DNA from: Stappia stellulata DSM 5886
Lineage (GTDB): Bacteria > Pseudomonadota > Alphaproteobacteria > Rhizobiales > Stappiaceae
DNA length: 64,000 nt
Assembly (NCBI RefSeq): GCF_000423705.1
Contig: NZ_KE384082.1
Coordinates: forward strand, 742,843 to 806,842
Reading direction: 5' to 3'
The number at the start of each line of letters is the position of its first letter. Position 1 is the stretch's first letter. Shown piece after piece: positions 44,594 through 52,204 of the stretch. The translations under genes and the position numbers were made by a program. The notes under the pieces are model-generated. The model saw only the letters and a program-made list of their open reading frames with translations. It ran no database searches and was not told where the DNA came from.

Positions 44594-45364
44594 ATGGTTG
44601 ACATCACTGCAGTTTTTCTGGCCGCCGGGCGCGGCGTGCGCATGGGCGAACGCGGACGCATGACCCCCAAGGGTTTGCTGTCGATCGGTGAGACGACCTT
44701 CGTCGAGGAAGCGGTCGCCACCTTGCGCGCGCACGGGATTTCGTCGCCGCGCATCGTTACCGGCCATCTCGCGGATCAATACGAGACGCTTGCCGCAGCC
44801 CGTCTGCCCGACGCCGAGCTGCGTCACAACCCCGACTTCGCCGACAAGGGGTCGCTTCACAGCCTGCTCGTTGGCTTAAGTGGACAGACGGGTCCGTGTC
44901 TTCTGCTGGAATCCGACCTGATTTTCGAACCGCGTGCCGTGGCGACCGCGATTGCCGATCCGGCGCAGGCCGCCCTGCTCGTTTCCGGCGCAACGGGCGC
45001 AGGCGACGAGGTCTATGTCTGGGCCGACAAGAAAGACGGCCAGGATTGCCTGCGGGACATGTCGAAGGACGCGGCGCGCTGGCCGGATCCCCATCACGGC
45101 GAACTTGTCGGCCTGACGTATCTTACCGCCAGGGCCGTGGCGCATCTCAACACGATCGGCCCCGAAATGGTCGCGCAGGATGCGATGACGGATTACGAAA
45201 GCGGCATCGTTGCGCTCGCCCGCGGCGAGCACGTCGCCTGCCCGAAGATCGAGGATCTCGCATGGGCGGAAGTCGACAATGAAGAGATGTTCGCGCGGGC
45301 AGCCGCCCAGGTTTATCCACGCATCGACGCAGCCCGCCGCGCGCACCCGCTAATGCGGGCGTGA
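44594..45364 (+). CDS. LicC/PntC-like nucleotidyltransferase (probable cytidylyltransferase)
   Basis: This 256-residue cytosolic enzyme has the sugar-phosphate nucleotidyltransferase start (VFLAAGRGVRMGERGRMTPKG). The metal/phosphate region (LLLESDLIFE) and C-terminal DLAWAEVDNEEMFARA are typical of LicC-, PntC- and inositol-phosphate cytidylyltransferases. It should join CTP with a phospho-alcohol or phosphonate to form a CDP/CMP-activated head group. Candidates are inositol-phosphate (from Ino1 in this locus), a polyol phosphate, or AEP. Its last 15 bases overlap the end of the convergent LptG-like gene. Confidence 0.8.
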   Translation: MVDITAVFLAAGRGVRMGERGRMTPKGLLSIGETTFVEEAVATLRAHGISSPRIVTGHLADQYETLAAARLPDAELRHNPDFADKGSLHSLLVGLSGQTGPCLLLESDLIFEPRAVATAIADPAQAALLVSGATGAGDEVYVWADKKDGQDCLRDMSKDAARWPDPHHGELVGLTYLTARAVAHLNTIGPEMVAQDAMTDYESGIVALARGEHVACPKIEDLAWAEVDNEEMFARAAAQVYPRIDAARRAHPLMRA

Positions 45365-46579
45365 CAGAACGATCTGTGCGACAAGCGTTCCGACAAGCGC
45401 GAACACGACGGCGATCCAGCTGCTGGTAAAGCCGGACAACGCGCCGATCTCGCCCATCGCCCAGGACACCTTCGTCGCCACGAGCGCGAAGTAACCGCAC
45501 AGCGCCAGCCCGACGATCCGACCCGGCGAGACGACACGGCCGGAGCCGGCGATCGGCGCCAGGCTGGCCCCGAGCAGCGCATAGGCGCCCGGCAGGAAGA
45601 ACGCCGCGATCCGCCGCCACAGGGCCGCATCGACATCCGCACCCTTCAACGGGTTGCCGTCTCCCGCCAGACGCTCAAGCGGCTGTTGCGGAAGATAAAA
45701 AGCCGGAATGCCGAAATAGGTCAGCGTGTCGGCAAGCACGTCGAGCCGCACGTCGAGCGTCTCGTAGCGCGAAATCAGATAGAGCGGATGTTCCGCATAG
45801 GCATCCGGTCGCGGCGCGTCCCTTTCGTCGCTGCCGGTCTCGGCAGCCGGCAGGCTTGCCCACAGGTCGACATCGTAAAGCCGCCAAAACCCGGGCCTGC
45901 CGGTCGGCTGGGCCTTGCGCGCGACGAGCACATCGCGCAGGTCGCCCGACACCACACCGCGATAAAGCTCCACGTCCCGAAGCTCCGGCGAATCGCTGCG
46001 CACGACCCGGGCGCGCAGCGCATTGCCGTTGACCACCAGCCAGTGCGTGCCCGACATCGCGCCCCTTGCGAACCGCGCGCCATAGGCGCCGAGCTGAAGC
46101 TCTGCCTGGGCAAAGACGGCGGCCGGCCGGCCCCAGCGTTCCAGGGTTCCCTGAAGCGCGCCGCTCAGGCCGGCGAAGACGGCAACCACCGCAAGCGTCT
46201 GGCGGGGCGACCAGCCGGCCGCAGCCAGGATCGTCGTCTCCCGGTTGAACAGTCGATAGAGTTCTGCGGCAAACAGTCCGATGAAGCAGGCGACGGGAAA
46301 CAGTCGGGTAACGATATCGACCGTGCGAAAGCCAAGATAAAGCGCCAGAACGCCGCCGCCCGAGCGACCGAGTTCGTCTGCCCGCGCCAGAACGCCATCG
46401 AGGTTCTGCGCCAGATCGATCGCCCAGGCGATGATCAGGAACATCAGCATCACGAGGCCCGTCACCTTCAGATAGAGCGCAAGCGCCCGACGTCCGGCGA
46501 TGCCGAAGATCGCCATGTGGGGTGCGATACCCGCCATCCACCCGTCCGCGCCGCGTGCTTGTGCCGCCTGCATGGTCAT
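45350..46579 (-). CDS. LptF/LptG-family permease (second of pair)
   Basis: This 409-residue inner-membrane protein has the YjgP/YjgQ layout: three N-terminal helices (around residues 30-125), a periplasmic beta domain (about 140-310), and three C-terminal helices. The segment LYRLFNRETTILAAAGWSPRQ matches the coupling-helix region of LptF/LptG that meets LptB. In lipopolysaccharide export these proteins pull lipid from the inner membrane into the Lpt bridge. It overlaps the preceding permease gene by four bases (ATGA). Confidence 0.8.
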   Translation of the reverse strand: MTMQAAQARGADGWMAGIAPHMAIFGIAGRRALALYLKVTGLVMLMFLIIAWAIDLAQNLDGVLARADELGRSGGGVLALYLGFRTVDIVTRLFPVACFIGLFAAELYRLFNRETTILAAAGWSPRQTLAVVAVFAGLSGALQGTLERWGRPAAVFAQAELQLGAYGARFARGAMSGTHWLVVNGNALRARVVRSDSPELRDVELYRGVVSGDLRDVLVARKAQPTGRPGFWRLYDVDLWASLPAAETGSDERDAPRPDAYAEHPLYLISRYETLDVRLDVLADTLTYFGIPAFYLPQQPLERLAGDGNPLKGADVDAALWRRIAAFFLPGAYALLGASLAPIAGSGRVVSPGRIVGLALCGYFALVATKVSWAMGEIGALSGFTSSWIAVVFALVGTLVAQIVLSRPH

Positions 46580-47799
46580 GCCCGTTCGCTCACGGGACGC
46601 AGCAAGGCTGCAGAGCGCAAGCCGATCGCCAACGTCAGAGCGAGCGCCAGTGCAAGGCCGATCGCGACACCCATTGCGGCCATGGCGAGGGGCTGCGCAC
46701 CGGCGATACCGCCAAGCAGCGCCCGCAGGCCGACATCGAGCGCAAGAAGCCCGGCGCAGGCGAGCGGCATGGCGAAATAGCCGGCCAGCCCGCCGGAGGC
46801 AAAGGCGCAGGCCAGCAAGGCGAGAAGCGGCGCGAGAAAGGCCGCGATCGCCCGGGCGAACCGCTCGCCGGCGATCTCGCGGGCATCCTGCCCCGCCTGG
46901 GTCCGGGCGGATGCGGGATCCAGCGCCTCCAGGAACGTCCATTCCCGCGCCACCGTCGTGCGTGCCGCATGATGCAGGATGTTTGTCAGGCTGACCGGAA
47001 CCGAGACGTTTTCCACCTTCACGCGCGGAAGCACCGGCACGTCCTTCAACTGCGGATCGCCAAGCGAGAACAGATTGGCGCCCCGCCCGCCACGCAGGAT
47101 CCCGCCGACGCGATCTTCAGGCGAAACCCGGACAAAGTCATAAGCGATCACCCGCCCGAGACCGAGACTGTAATTGCCCTCGGCATCCGGCCCGTCGAGC
47201 CGCCACTTGCCCGCCTGCGTCACACGCCAGGAGCCGTCCTCGCCCGGCTGGTGCACGAACAGGCTCTCATGCGGCGGAGACATCGAGGTGTCGCTGAGCG
47301 CGGCGAAGGTCTTGCCGCGGATGGTCTCGATCAGCGTCCCTTCACTGGGTTCGGTGATGCGGCGAAAAAGAAGGTCGCTCTTCAAGGTGAAGACCACGGA
47401 GCGGGTCAGGTTCTTTGCAAGCGGATCGATGAACCCGGACACGCCGAGGCTTGCGCCGAAGGCGCAAACTCCAAGGACGAGAGCGACCCTGAGCGGCAGC
47501 GCCGGCGAAACGCCCGCGGCTGACAGGGCGACCATCTCGCGCTCCTCGCGCGCTGCGACGAAGGCGAAATATCCGCCGATGACGCAGGCAAGCGCAAGCG
47601 CGAAATCAAAGATCTCCGGCGCGGTCAACACAAGGATCGACAGGGCCGCGACGACGTCTCCGCCGCTGCCGAGTACCTGTTCGAGGATCCCGGTAAGTTT
47701 CTCCGCCAGAAAGACAACCTCGATGGTCGCCAGAACGATGACGACCTTGACCACCACCCGCATCGTCAGCGAGCGATTGGACAGCGACCAGCCGATCAT
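46576..47799 (-). CDS. LptF/LptG-family permease (first of pair)
   Basis: This 407-residue protein has the same layout as its neighbour, with a coupling-helix-like segment AAREEREMVALSAAGVSPAL between helices 2 and 3. The classical partners near lptF-lptG in proteobacteria (lptD, surA, pdxA or pepA) are absent. The pair is instead embedded among sphingolipid, inositol and phosphonate genes. It may therefore be a dedicated exporter for those lipids, or simply the organism's only LptFG. Confidence 0.8.
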   Translation of the reverse strand: MIGWSLSNRSLTMRVVVKVVIVLATIEVVFLAEKLTGILEQVLGSGGDVVAALSILVLTAPEIFDFALALACVIGGYFAFVAAREEREMVALSAAGVSPALPLRVALVLGVCAFGASLGVSGFIDPLAKNLTRSVVFTLKSDLLFRRITEPSEGTLIETIRGKTFAALSDTSMSPPHESLFVHQPGEDGSWRVTQAGKWRLDGPDAEGNYSLGLGRVIAYDFVRVSPEDRVGGILRGGRGANLFSLGDPQLKDVPVLPRVKVENVSVPVSLTNILHHAARTTVAREWTFLEALDPASARTQAGQDAREIAGERFARAIAAFLAPLLALLACAFASGGLAGYFAMPLACAGLLALDVGLRALLGGIAGAQPLAMAAMGVAIGLALALALTLAIGLRSAALLRPVSERA

Positions 47800-47999
47800 C
47801 TCGCAACACCGGATGACGGGCGCGCCGCAAGACCGCGACCGCGAGGGCGTTGATCGTGAATGCGTCGCGCCATCGCTCCCAATTCCGTTTCGTGCTAGAT
47901 CACCGACCGAACCGGCCCCGGCCGAAAACCGGTCCCTTCCGGATCTGTTCCAACAGCGCGCAGACCGTGATTCCCTCGCGCCATCATAGGCCGCAGCCC

Positions 48000-48458
48000 A
48001 TGCGACGTCTTGCCCATATCCTCGCACTTTCGTTCGGCGCCGGTCTCTCGCCGGTCTGGCCGGGTACGGCGGGGGCGGCCGTCGGCCTCGTTTTCGCCGC
48101 CGCGCTGCTTCCCCTTGCCCCCACCCTCCAGGTTGTCCTGCTTGCCGCCCTTCTCGTCGTCGGCATCTGGGCTTCGGCGATCGTGGCTGCCGACACCGGC
48201 GAGGACGATCCGCAGATCGTCGTGATCGACGAGACGTTCGGCGCCGCCGCCGTGGTGCTCGCGCTTCCCGCGGACGTGCTGTGGTGGATCGTGGGCTTCA
48301 TTGCCTTTCGAGCCTTCGACATTTTGAAGCCCTGGCCGGTAAACTGGGTCCAGGACACCGTACCGGGCGGCACCGGCATCATGCTCGACGATGCGGCTGC
48401 GGCGCTCTTCGCGCTGATCGTGCTTCTGCCGGTCGTCTTTCTCGTCCCACCGCTGTGA
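48000..48458 (+). CDS. PgpA-like phosphatidylglycerophosphatase A family protein
   Basis: This 152-residue membrane phosphatase has PgpA-type segments: GAGLSPVWPGTAGAAVGL, VIDETFGAAAV and FRAFDILKPWPVNWVQD. PgpA removes phosphate from phosphatidylglycerophosphate. In this setting a phosphatidylinositol-phosphate or similar intermediate is an alternative substrate. It ends two bases from the stop of the convergent CdsA-like gene. The PgpA core seems intact (the acid-rich IDE and RxxD motifs), with length near the E. coli protein. Confidence 0.85.
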   Translation: MRRLAHILALSFGAGLSPVWPGTAGAAVGLVFAAALLPLAPTLQVVLLAALLVVGIWASAIVAADTGEDDPQIVVIDETFGAAAVVLALPADVLWWIVGFIAFRAFDILKPWPVNWVQDTVPGGTGIMLDDAAAALFALIVLLPVVFLVPPL

Positions 48459-48460
48459 CG

Positions 48461-49411
48461 TCAACCGGCGAGGCGCGCCAGGATCACCAGCGCGGGTCCG
48501 GCAATCAGCCAGGCATCGGCAATATCGAGCACCCCACCCTGGCCGGGCAGCACGCAGGGATAGTCCTTCACCCCGGATGCCCGCTTCAACCGTGATCCGG
48601 CGAGATCGCCGCCAACGGCCGCCACTGCAATACCCCCCGCCGCGAGCAAGGAAGCGACGAGGCTCCAACCGAAGATCAGAGGGCCGACGAGACCGGCCGT
48701 CGCTGCCAGCATCGCGCCACCCACGGCCAGCCCCTCGACGGTTTTCTTCGGACTCAGCACCGGAAAAGCCGGATGCCGGCCGATCAGCTTGCCGCCGAAA
48801 AGCGCATAGCTGTCGTAGGTCTCCACCAGCAGGAAGGCGAGCAACAACAAGCCGGCGTTGCCGCCCTCTTGCGCCAGGGCCACGAAAAGCACAAGCGGAA
48901 CCGCCGGAAAGACCAGCACCTCCAGAAAAATTGCCAAGGGTCGGTCGGCAGCGCCAAGCCTGCGTCTCAGCATCACGGCCATCCCCGCCAGAAGAGCGCC
49001 GCCTGCGGCAAGGCCTGTAAAGGGCACCGCCGCCGCAACGAACCCCGACAGCGCTAGCGCCACGCCGCTGACGACGGGAAACACCCATTTCCGGAAGAGA
49101 TCGCGTTTTCCCGCATCGGGCGCCTCAAGGCGCAGCAACGCGACGCGCACCGCCTCGAAACCGATCCTGACCGAAAGGGCGGCAAGCGCCAGGTCGAGCA
49201 AGATCCCGCCCGCGACGAACGGCAGAACCGCCACCGCGACGATCACGACTTCGGTCGCAAACACCGGCCAGATCGGCCGCGCCTTGTGCGAGGTCGCGGG
49301 CAACGCGCTTGCAAGTGCCAGGGCGATACCGCCCAGCGCAAGGCCTGCGGCCACCGTCAGTGCGACCGGCATCAGCGAAACGGACGGAAGAACGATCAGC
49401 GGCGCGGACAT
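48461..49411 (-). CDS. Divergent phosphatidate cytidylyltransferase (CdsA-like)
   Basis: This 316-residue protein has about eight membrane helices and the C-terminal CdsA region (GGDLAGSRLKRASGVKDYPC). CdsA makes CDP-diacylglycerol from phosphatidic acid and CTP. The signature differs from the usual PGHGGxxDRxD: it reads PGQGGVLDIAD, replacing His by Gln and Arg by Ile while keeping both Asp. It may be a second, specialised copy that activates another lipid phosphate. Its start is only a base after the stop of the reductase gene upstream. Confidence 0.78.
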   Translation of the reverse strand: MSAPLIVLPSVSLMPVALTVAAGLALGGIALALASALPATSHKARPIWPVFATEVVIVAVAVLPFVAGGILLDLALAALSVRIGFEAVRVALLRLEAPDAGKRDLFRKWVFPVVSGVALALSGFVAAAVPFTGLAAGGALLAGMAVMLRRRLGAADRPLAIFLEVLVFPAVPLVLFVALAQEGGNAGLLLLAFLLVETYDSYALFGGKLIGRHPAFPVLSPKKTVEGLAVGGAMLAATAGLVGPLIFGWSLVASLLAAGGIAVAAVGGDLAGSRLKRASGVKDYPCVLPGQGGVLDIADAWLIAGPALVILARLAG

Positions 49412-49412
49412 T

Positions 49413-50240
49413 CTAGCGGTCGTGCTTTCTCGCGATTCGCGCCTGATAGAAGCGAAGCAGCGGCGACAGGACGCTGTGGCCGTGAGCGAGAACGCGCATC
49501 TGTGCCCCCGGTGCGACCAGGAACCGGCGACGGCGCGCAGCGGTGACAATCTGTCCCGCGATCCTGTCCGCCGACCACAGGCCGCCACCGGCGGTAATCG
49601 CCTTTGTTGCCTCCGGTTTGGAGCGGCGCTCCTCCACGAGTTGCGGCGTATCGGTATCGGGTGGATAGGCGAGCGTCACATGGATGCCTTTCGGCGCAAG
49701 CTCCACCCTGAGCACTTCCGCCAGTCCGCGCATGGCGAACTTCGACGGTGCATAGGCGCCATAACCGTAGATGCCGAAAAACGCAGCTCCCGAGGAAATG
49801 AAGACCAGGTGACCGTTTCCGGTTTCGGCCATAGCGGGTGCGACCGCATGCGCGACATGCAGGGCCCCGAGATAATTGGTTTGCATCTGATCGAGATGGT
49901 CGTCGAGCGGCTGTTCCAGAAACCGTCCCGGCCGCGCGATGCCGGCATTCAAGACAGCCCAGCGCGGCGGGCCCATCTCCCGGACCAGCGCCTCCACCGC
50001 GCTGGTCGCCGATGCCCGGTCGCCGACGTCGGCGGGATAGACGTTCACCCGAGCATCCGGCGCCCTCTCCAGAACGATCCGCCGGGTCTCCTCCAGACGG
50101 CCAATGCCACGGGCCATCAGCGCCAGGTCGAAACCGTCACGCGCAAGCCTGACCGCGAGGGCCCGCCCGATTCCGCTGCTTCCGCCGGTGATCAGCGCGA
50201 CGGGCCTTTGCGGCGATTGGTCCGTCCGCCCGGCGCGCAT
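49413..50240 (-). CDS. 3-ketodihydrosphingosine reductase-like SDR
   Basis: This 275-residue short-chain dehydrogenase has the nucleotide motif TGGSSGIG (residues 18-25), active-site Ser near ISSGAAF, and Tyr163-x3-Lys167 (YAPSK). The stretch AYPPDTDTPQLVEERRSKPE after the active site is a hallmark of eukaryotic KDSR/Tsc10 enzymes, which reduce 3-ketodihydrosphingosine to dihydrosphingosine with NADPH. This supports a place after serine palmitoyltransferase in sphingoid-base synthesis. It lies four bases after the Ino1 gene and one before the CdsA-like gene, so all three are co-transcribed. The chosen ATG at 50240 skips a 19-residue in-frame extension. Confidence 0.85.
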   Translation of the reverse strand: MRAGRTDQSPQRPVALITGGSSGIGRALAVRLARDGFDLALMARGIGRLEETRRIVLERAPDARVNVYPADVGDRASATSAVEALVREMGPPRWAVLNAGIARPGRFLEQPLDDHLDQMQTNYLGALHVAHAVAPAMAETGNGHLVFISSGAAFFGIYGYGAYAPSKFAMRGLAEVLRVELAPKGIHVTLAYPPDTDTPQLVEERRSKPEATKAITAGGGLWSADRIAGQIVTAARRRRFLVAPGAQMRVLAHGHSVLSPLLRFYQARIARKHDR

Positions 50241-50244
50241 GGGT

Positions 50245-51357
50245 TCAAGCCTCCGTTTCACCCGCGAACGCAAGAAGACGGGCATAGCCTTCCGCATCTT
50301 CGAGCTGCACCGGCGGATGCTTGAACAGGAAGGCGCTGGCGTCGTCCACCGGACCGGAAAGCCCCTTGTCGCGGGCGATTGCCGCGCAACGGATGGCGAT
50401 CAGCGCCATGGCCGCGGCATTCGGCGAATCCTCGACCTCAAGGCGCATCTCCACATGGGTGCGCACGCCGCCGAACAGTCGCCCTTCCAGCCGGACATAG
50501 GCGACCTTGCGGTCATCAAGCCACGGCACGTAATCCGACGGGCCAATGCGGATCTCATTGTCCGACAGCCGCGAATTCATCGCCGTCTGTACCGCCTCGG
50601 TCTTGGATTCCCGCTTCATGGTGAGGCGGTCCATGTCCATCATGTTCAGGAAGTCGGTGTTGCCGCCGACGTTCAGCTGGTAGGTCTTGTCGACCTTCAC
50701 GCCGCGCATGTCGGCAAGCCGCGCCAGTGCGCGGTGGGTGATCGTGGCGCCGAACTGGGCCTTGAAGTCGTCGCCGACGATCGGAAGGCCCGCCTTGCGA
50801 AAGCGTGCCGCCCACGCGGGATCGGAGGCGATAAAGACCGGAATGCCGTTGACGAAGGCGCAGCCGGCCTCCAGCGCACATTCCGCATAAAATTCGGTCG
50901 CCTCGATGGACCCGACCGGGAGGAAATTGATCATTACCTCGGCGCGTGCCTGGCGCAGGGCCGCAACCACGCCGGCCTTGTCGAGCGCGGGCTCCTGCGA
51001 CACCACGAAACTGCGGTCCGGAGCCTGGTTGCGCATGAAGGCGGAGACGCCATCGAGATCCGGCCCGCGCATCACCGGCGCACGCATCTGCGCCAGGTCC
51101 TTGTGGAAAATCTCTGTGCAATTGGGCAAGGCAACGGCTGCCTCGCCGACAGTCCGTCCGACCTTGCGCGCATCGACATCGAAAGCCGCGACGATCTCCA
51201 CGTCCTCGGGACGGTAGCCGCCAAGGCTTGGAAACGGCACACCGATGGCCTCGTCGCCCAGGGCGCGGCAATAGGCAACGCCCTGAACGAGCGAACTGGC
51301 GCAATTGCCGGCTCCAACGATCGCCGTGCGGATCTGCTTGGCGGTAGTACCTGTCAT
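50245..51357 (-). CDS. ino1: Inositol-3-phosphate synthase
   Basis: This 370-residue NAD-dependent enzyme converts glucose-6-phosphate to inositol-3-phosphate. Seen are the NAD site VGAGNCASSLVQGV (residues 14-27), MINFLPVGSIEATEFYAECA, the catalytic-domain GDDFKAQFGATITHRAL and LNVGGNTDFLNMM. Length and pattern match the short bacterial/archaeal class. It opens a tight operon with the sphingosine-type reductase and CdsA-like genes, so it likely supplies the inositol head group for lipids. Confidence 0.93.
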   Translation of the reverse strand: MTGTTAKQIRTAIVGAGNCASSLVQGVAYCRALGDEAIGVPFPSLGGYRPEDVEIVAAFDVDARKVGRTVGEAAVALPNCTEIFHKDLAQMRAPVMRGPDLDGVSAFMRNQAPDRSFVVSQEPALDKAGVVAALRQARAEVMINFLPVGSIEATEFYAECALEAGCAFVNGIPVFIASDPAWAARFRKAGLPIVGDDFKAQFGATITHRALARLADMRGVKVDKTYQLNVGGNTDFLNMMDMDRLTMKRESKTEAVQTAMNSRLSDNEIRIGPSDYVPWLDDRKVAYVRLEGRLFGGVRTHVEMRLEVEDSPNAAAMALIAIRCAAIARDKGLSGPVDDASAFLFKHPPVQLEDAEGYARLLAFAGETEA

Positions 51358-51494
51358 GATCTTTTTCTTTGCCCCTGCGCGTCGTCCGGTGCGGCGACGG
51401 GCGCCGGCACCGGCAGGTCTTGTGTTCTGGCGCGCCGTTCCCTCGCGCGACCAGCCGAATTGTTTTGAACCGAGCTCCCTCGGCCGGTGCAGCG

Positions 51495-52178
51495 TTACTC
51501 TATCTGGATGCGTTCGACCAGCGCCTTGCCGGTGGCGATATCGCGCCCGATCACGCGCACCTCGCGCACGCTCGGCATGAACCCGTCTTCATTGACATCG
51601 ACATAGGCGTAGAGCGGCCGGAACACCCGCTCGCCCGCGGTCGCGGTGACGTTCACCCGCCCCGGCTCCACCAGCTTCAGCGTCGCCATCCGCTCGGGAT
51701 AGGACACCACATAGAGCTTGAAGACATTCGGATCGCCGGTTGCCTGGGCGCGAATGCCGAAAGCGAAATTATCCTCCACCATCTTCAGCGCCTTGCGCTC
51801 GCCCGTGGTGTTGAACCGCCGCCAGTAAGCGATCACCGGCTCATCCGGATCCAGCGTCCCGTCGTCGCGGAAGTTCGCGGCATAGACAACGGTGTTGGAA
51901 TTGGTCGAACGCTGCAGGTAAAACAGCATGCCGGGCTCGTCGGGCACCGGGAACTCGGGGCGCACGACCGGCAGTTCGTCGAGAAGTTCAACGCTTGACC
52001 CCCGCACGCTTTGTTCACTGCCCGGGCGAACTCGGGTGCCTTCCTGGGCCGAGGCGGGCGATCCGGCGACAACGAGGCTGATCGCAAGCGCAAGACCGCC
52101 GAGCCTTGCACCCATGCGCCGTCCGCGCCCCCAGGCCGCCGGCATCGCTTGCGTTTTCCCGTCGGTATCTGTCGGCAT
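51495..52178 (-). CDS. Secreted DUF4833 protein
   Basis: This 227-residue protein has a signal peptide (residues about 27-46, ending ASAQ), followed by a DUF4833-like domain (MLFYLQRSTNSNTVVYAANF, then PVIAYWRRFN and VEDNFAFGIRA). The family has no known function. Here it is encoded between serine palmitoyltransferase and Ino1 on the same strand, 26 bp after the former. It therefore probably acts in the periplasm on the lipid made by this locus. The start is uncertain (GTG 52190 or ATG 52178). Confidence 0.7.
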   Translation of the reverse strand: MPTDTDGKTQAMPAAWGRGRRMGARLGGLALAISLVVAGSPASAQEGTRVRPGSEQSVRGSSVELLDELPVVRPEFPVPDEPGMLFYLQRSTNSNTVVYAANFRDDGTLDPDEPVIAYWRRFNTTGERKALKMVEDNFAFGIRAQATGDPNVFKLYVVSYPERMATLKLVEPGRVNVTATAGERVFRPLYAYVDVNEDGFMPSVREVRVIGRDIATGKALVERIQIE

Positions 52179-52204
52179 CTTCACTTGCACCGCTGAACCG
52201 GCGC

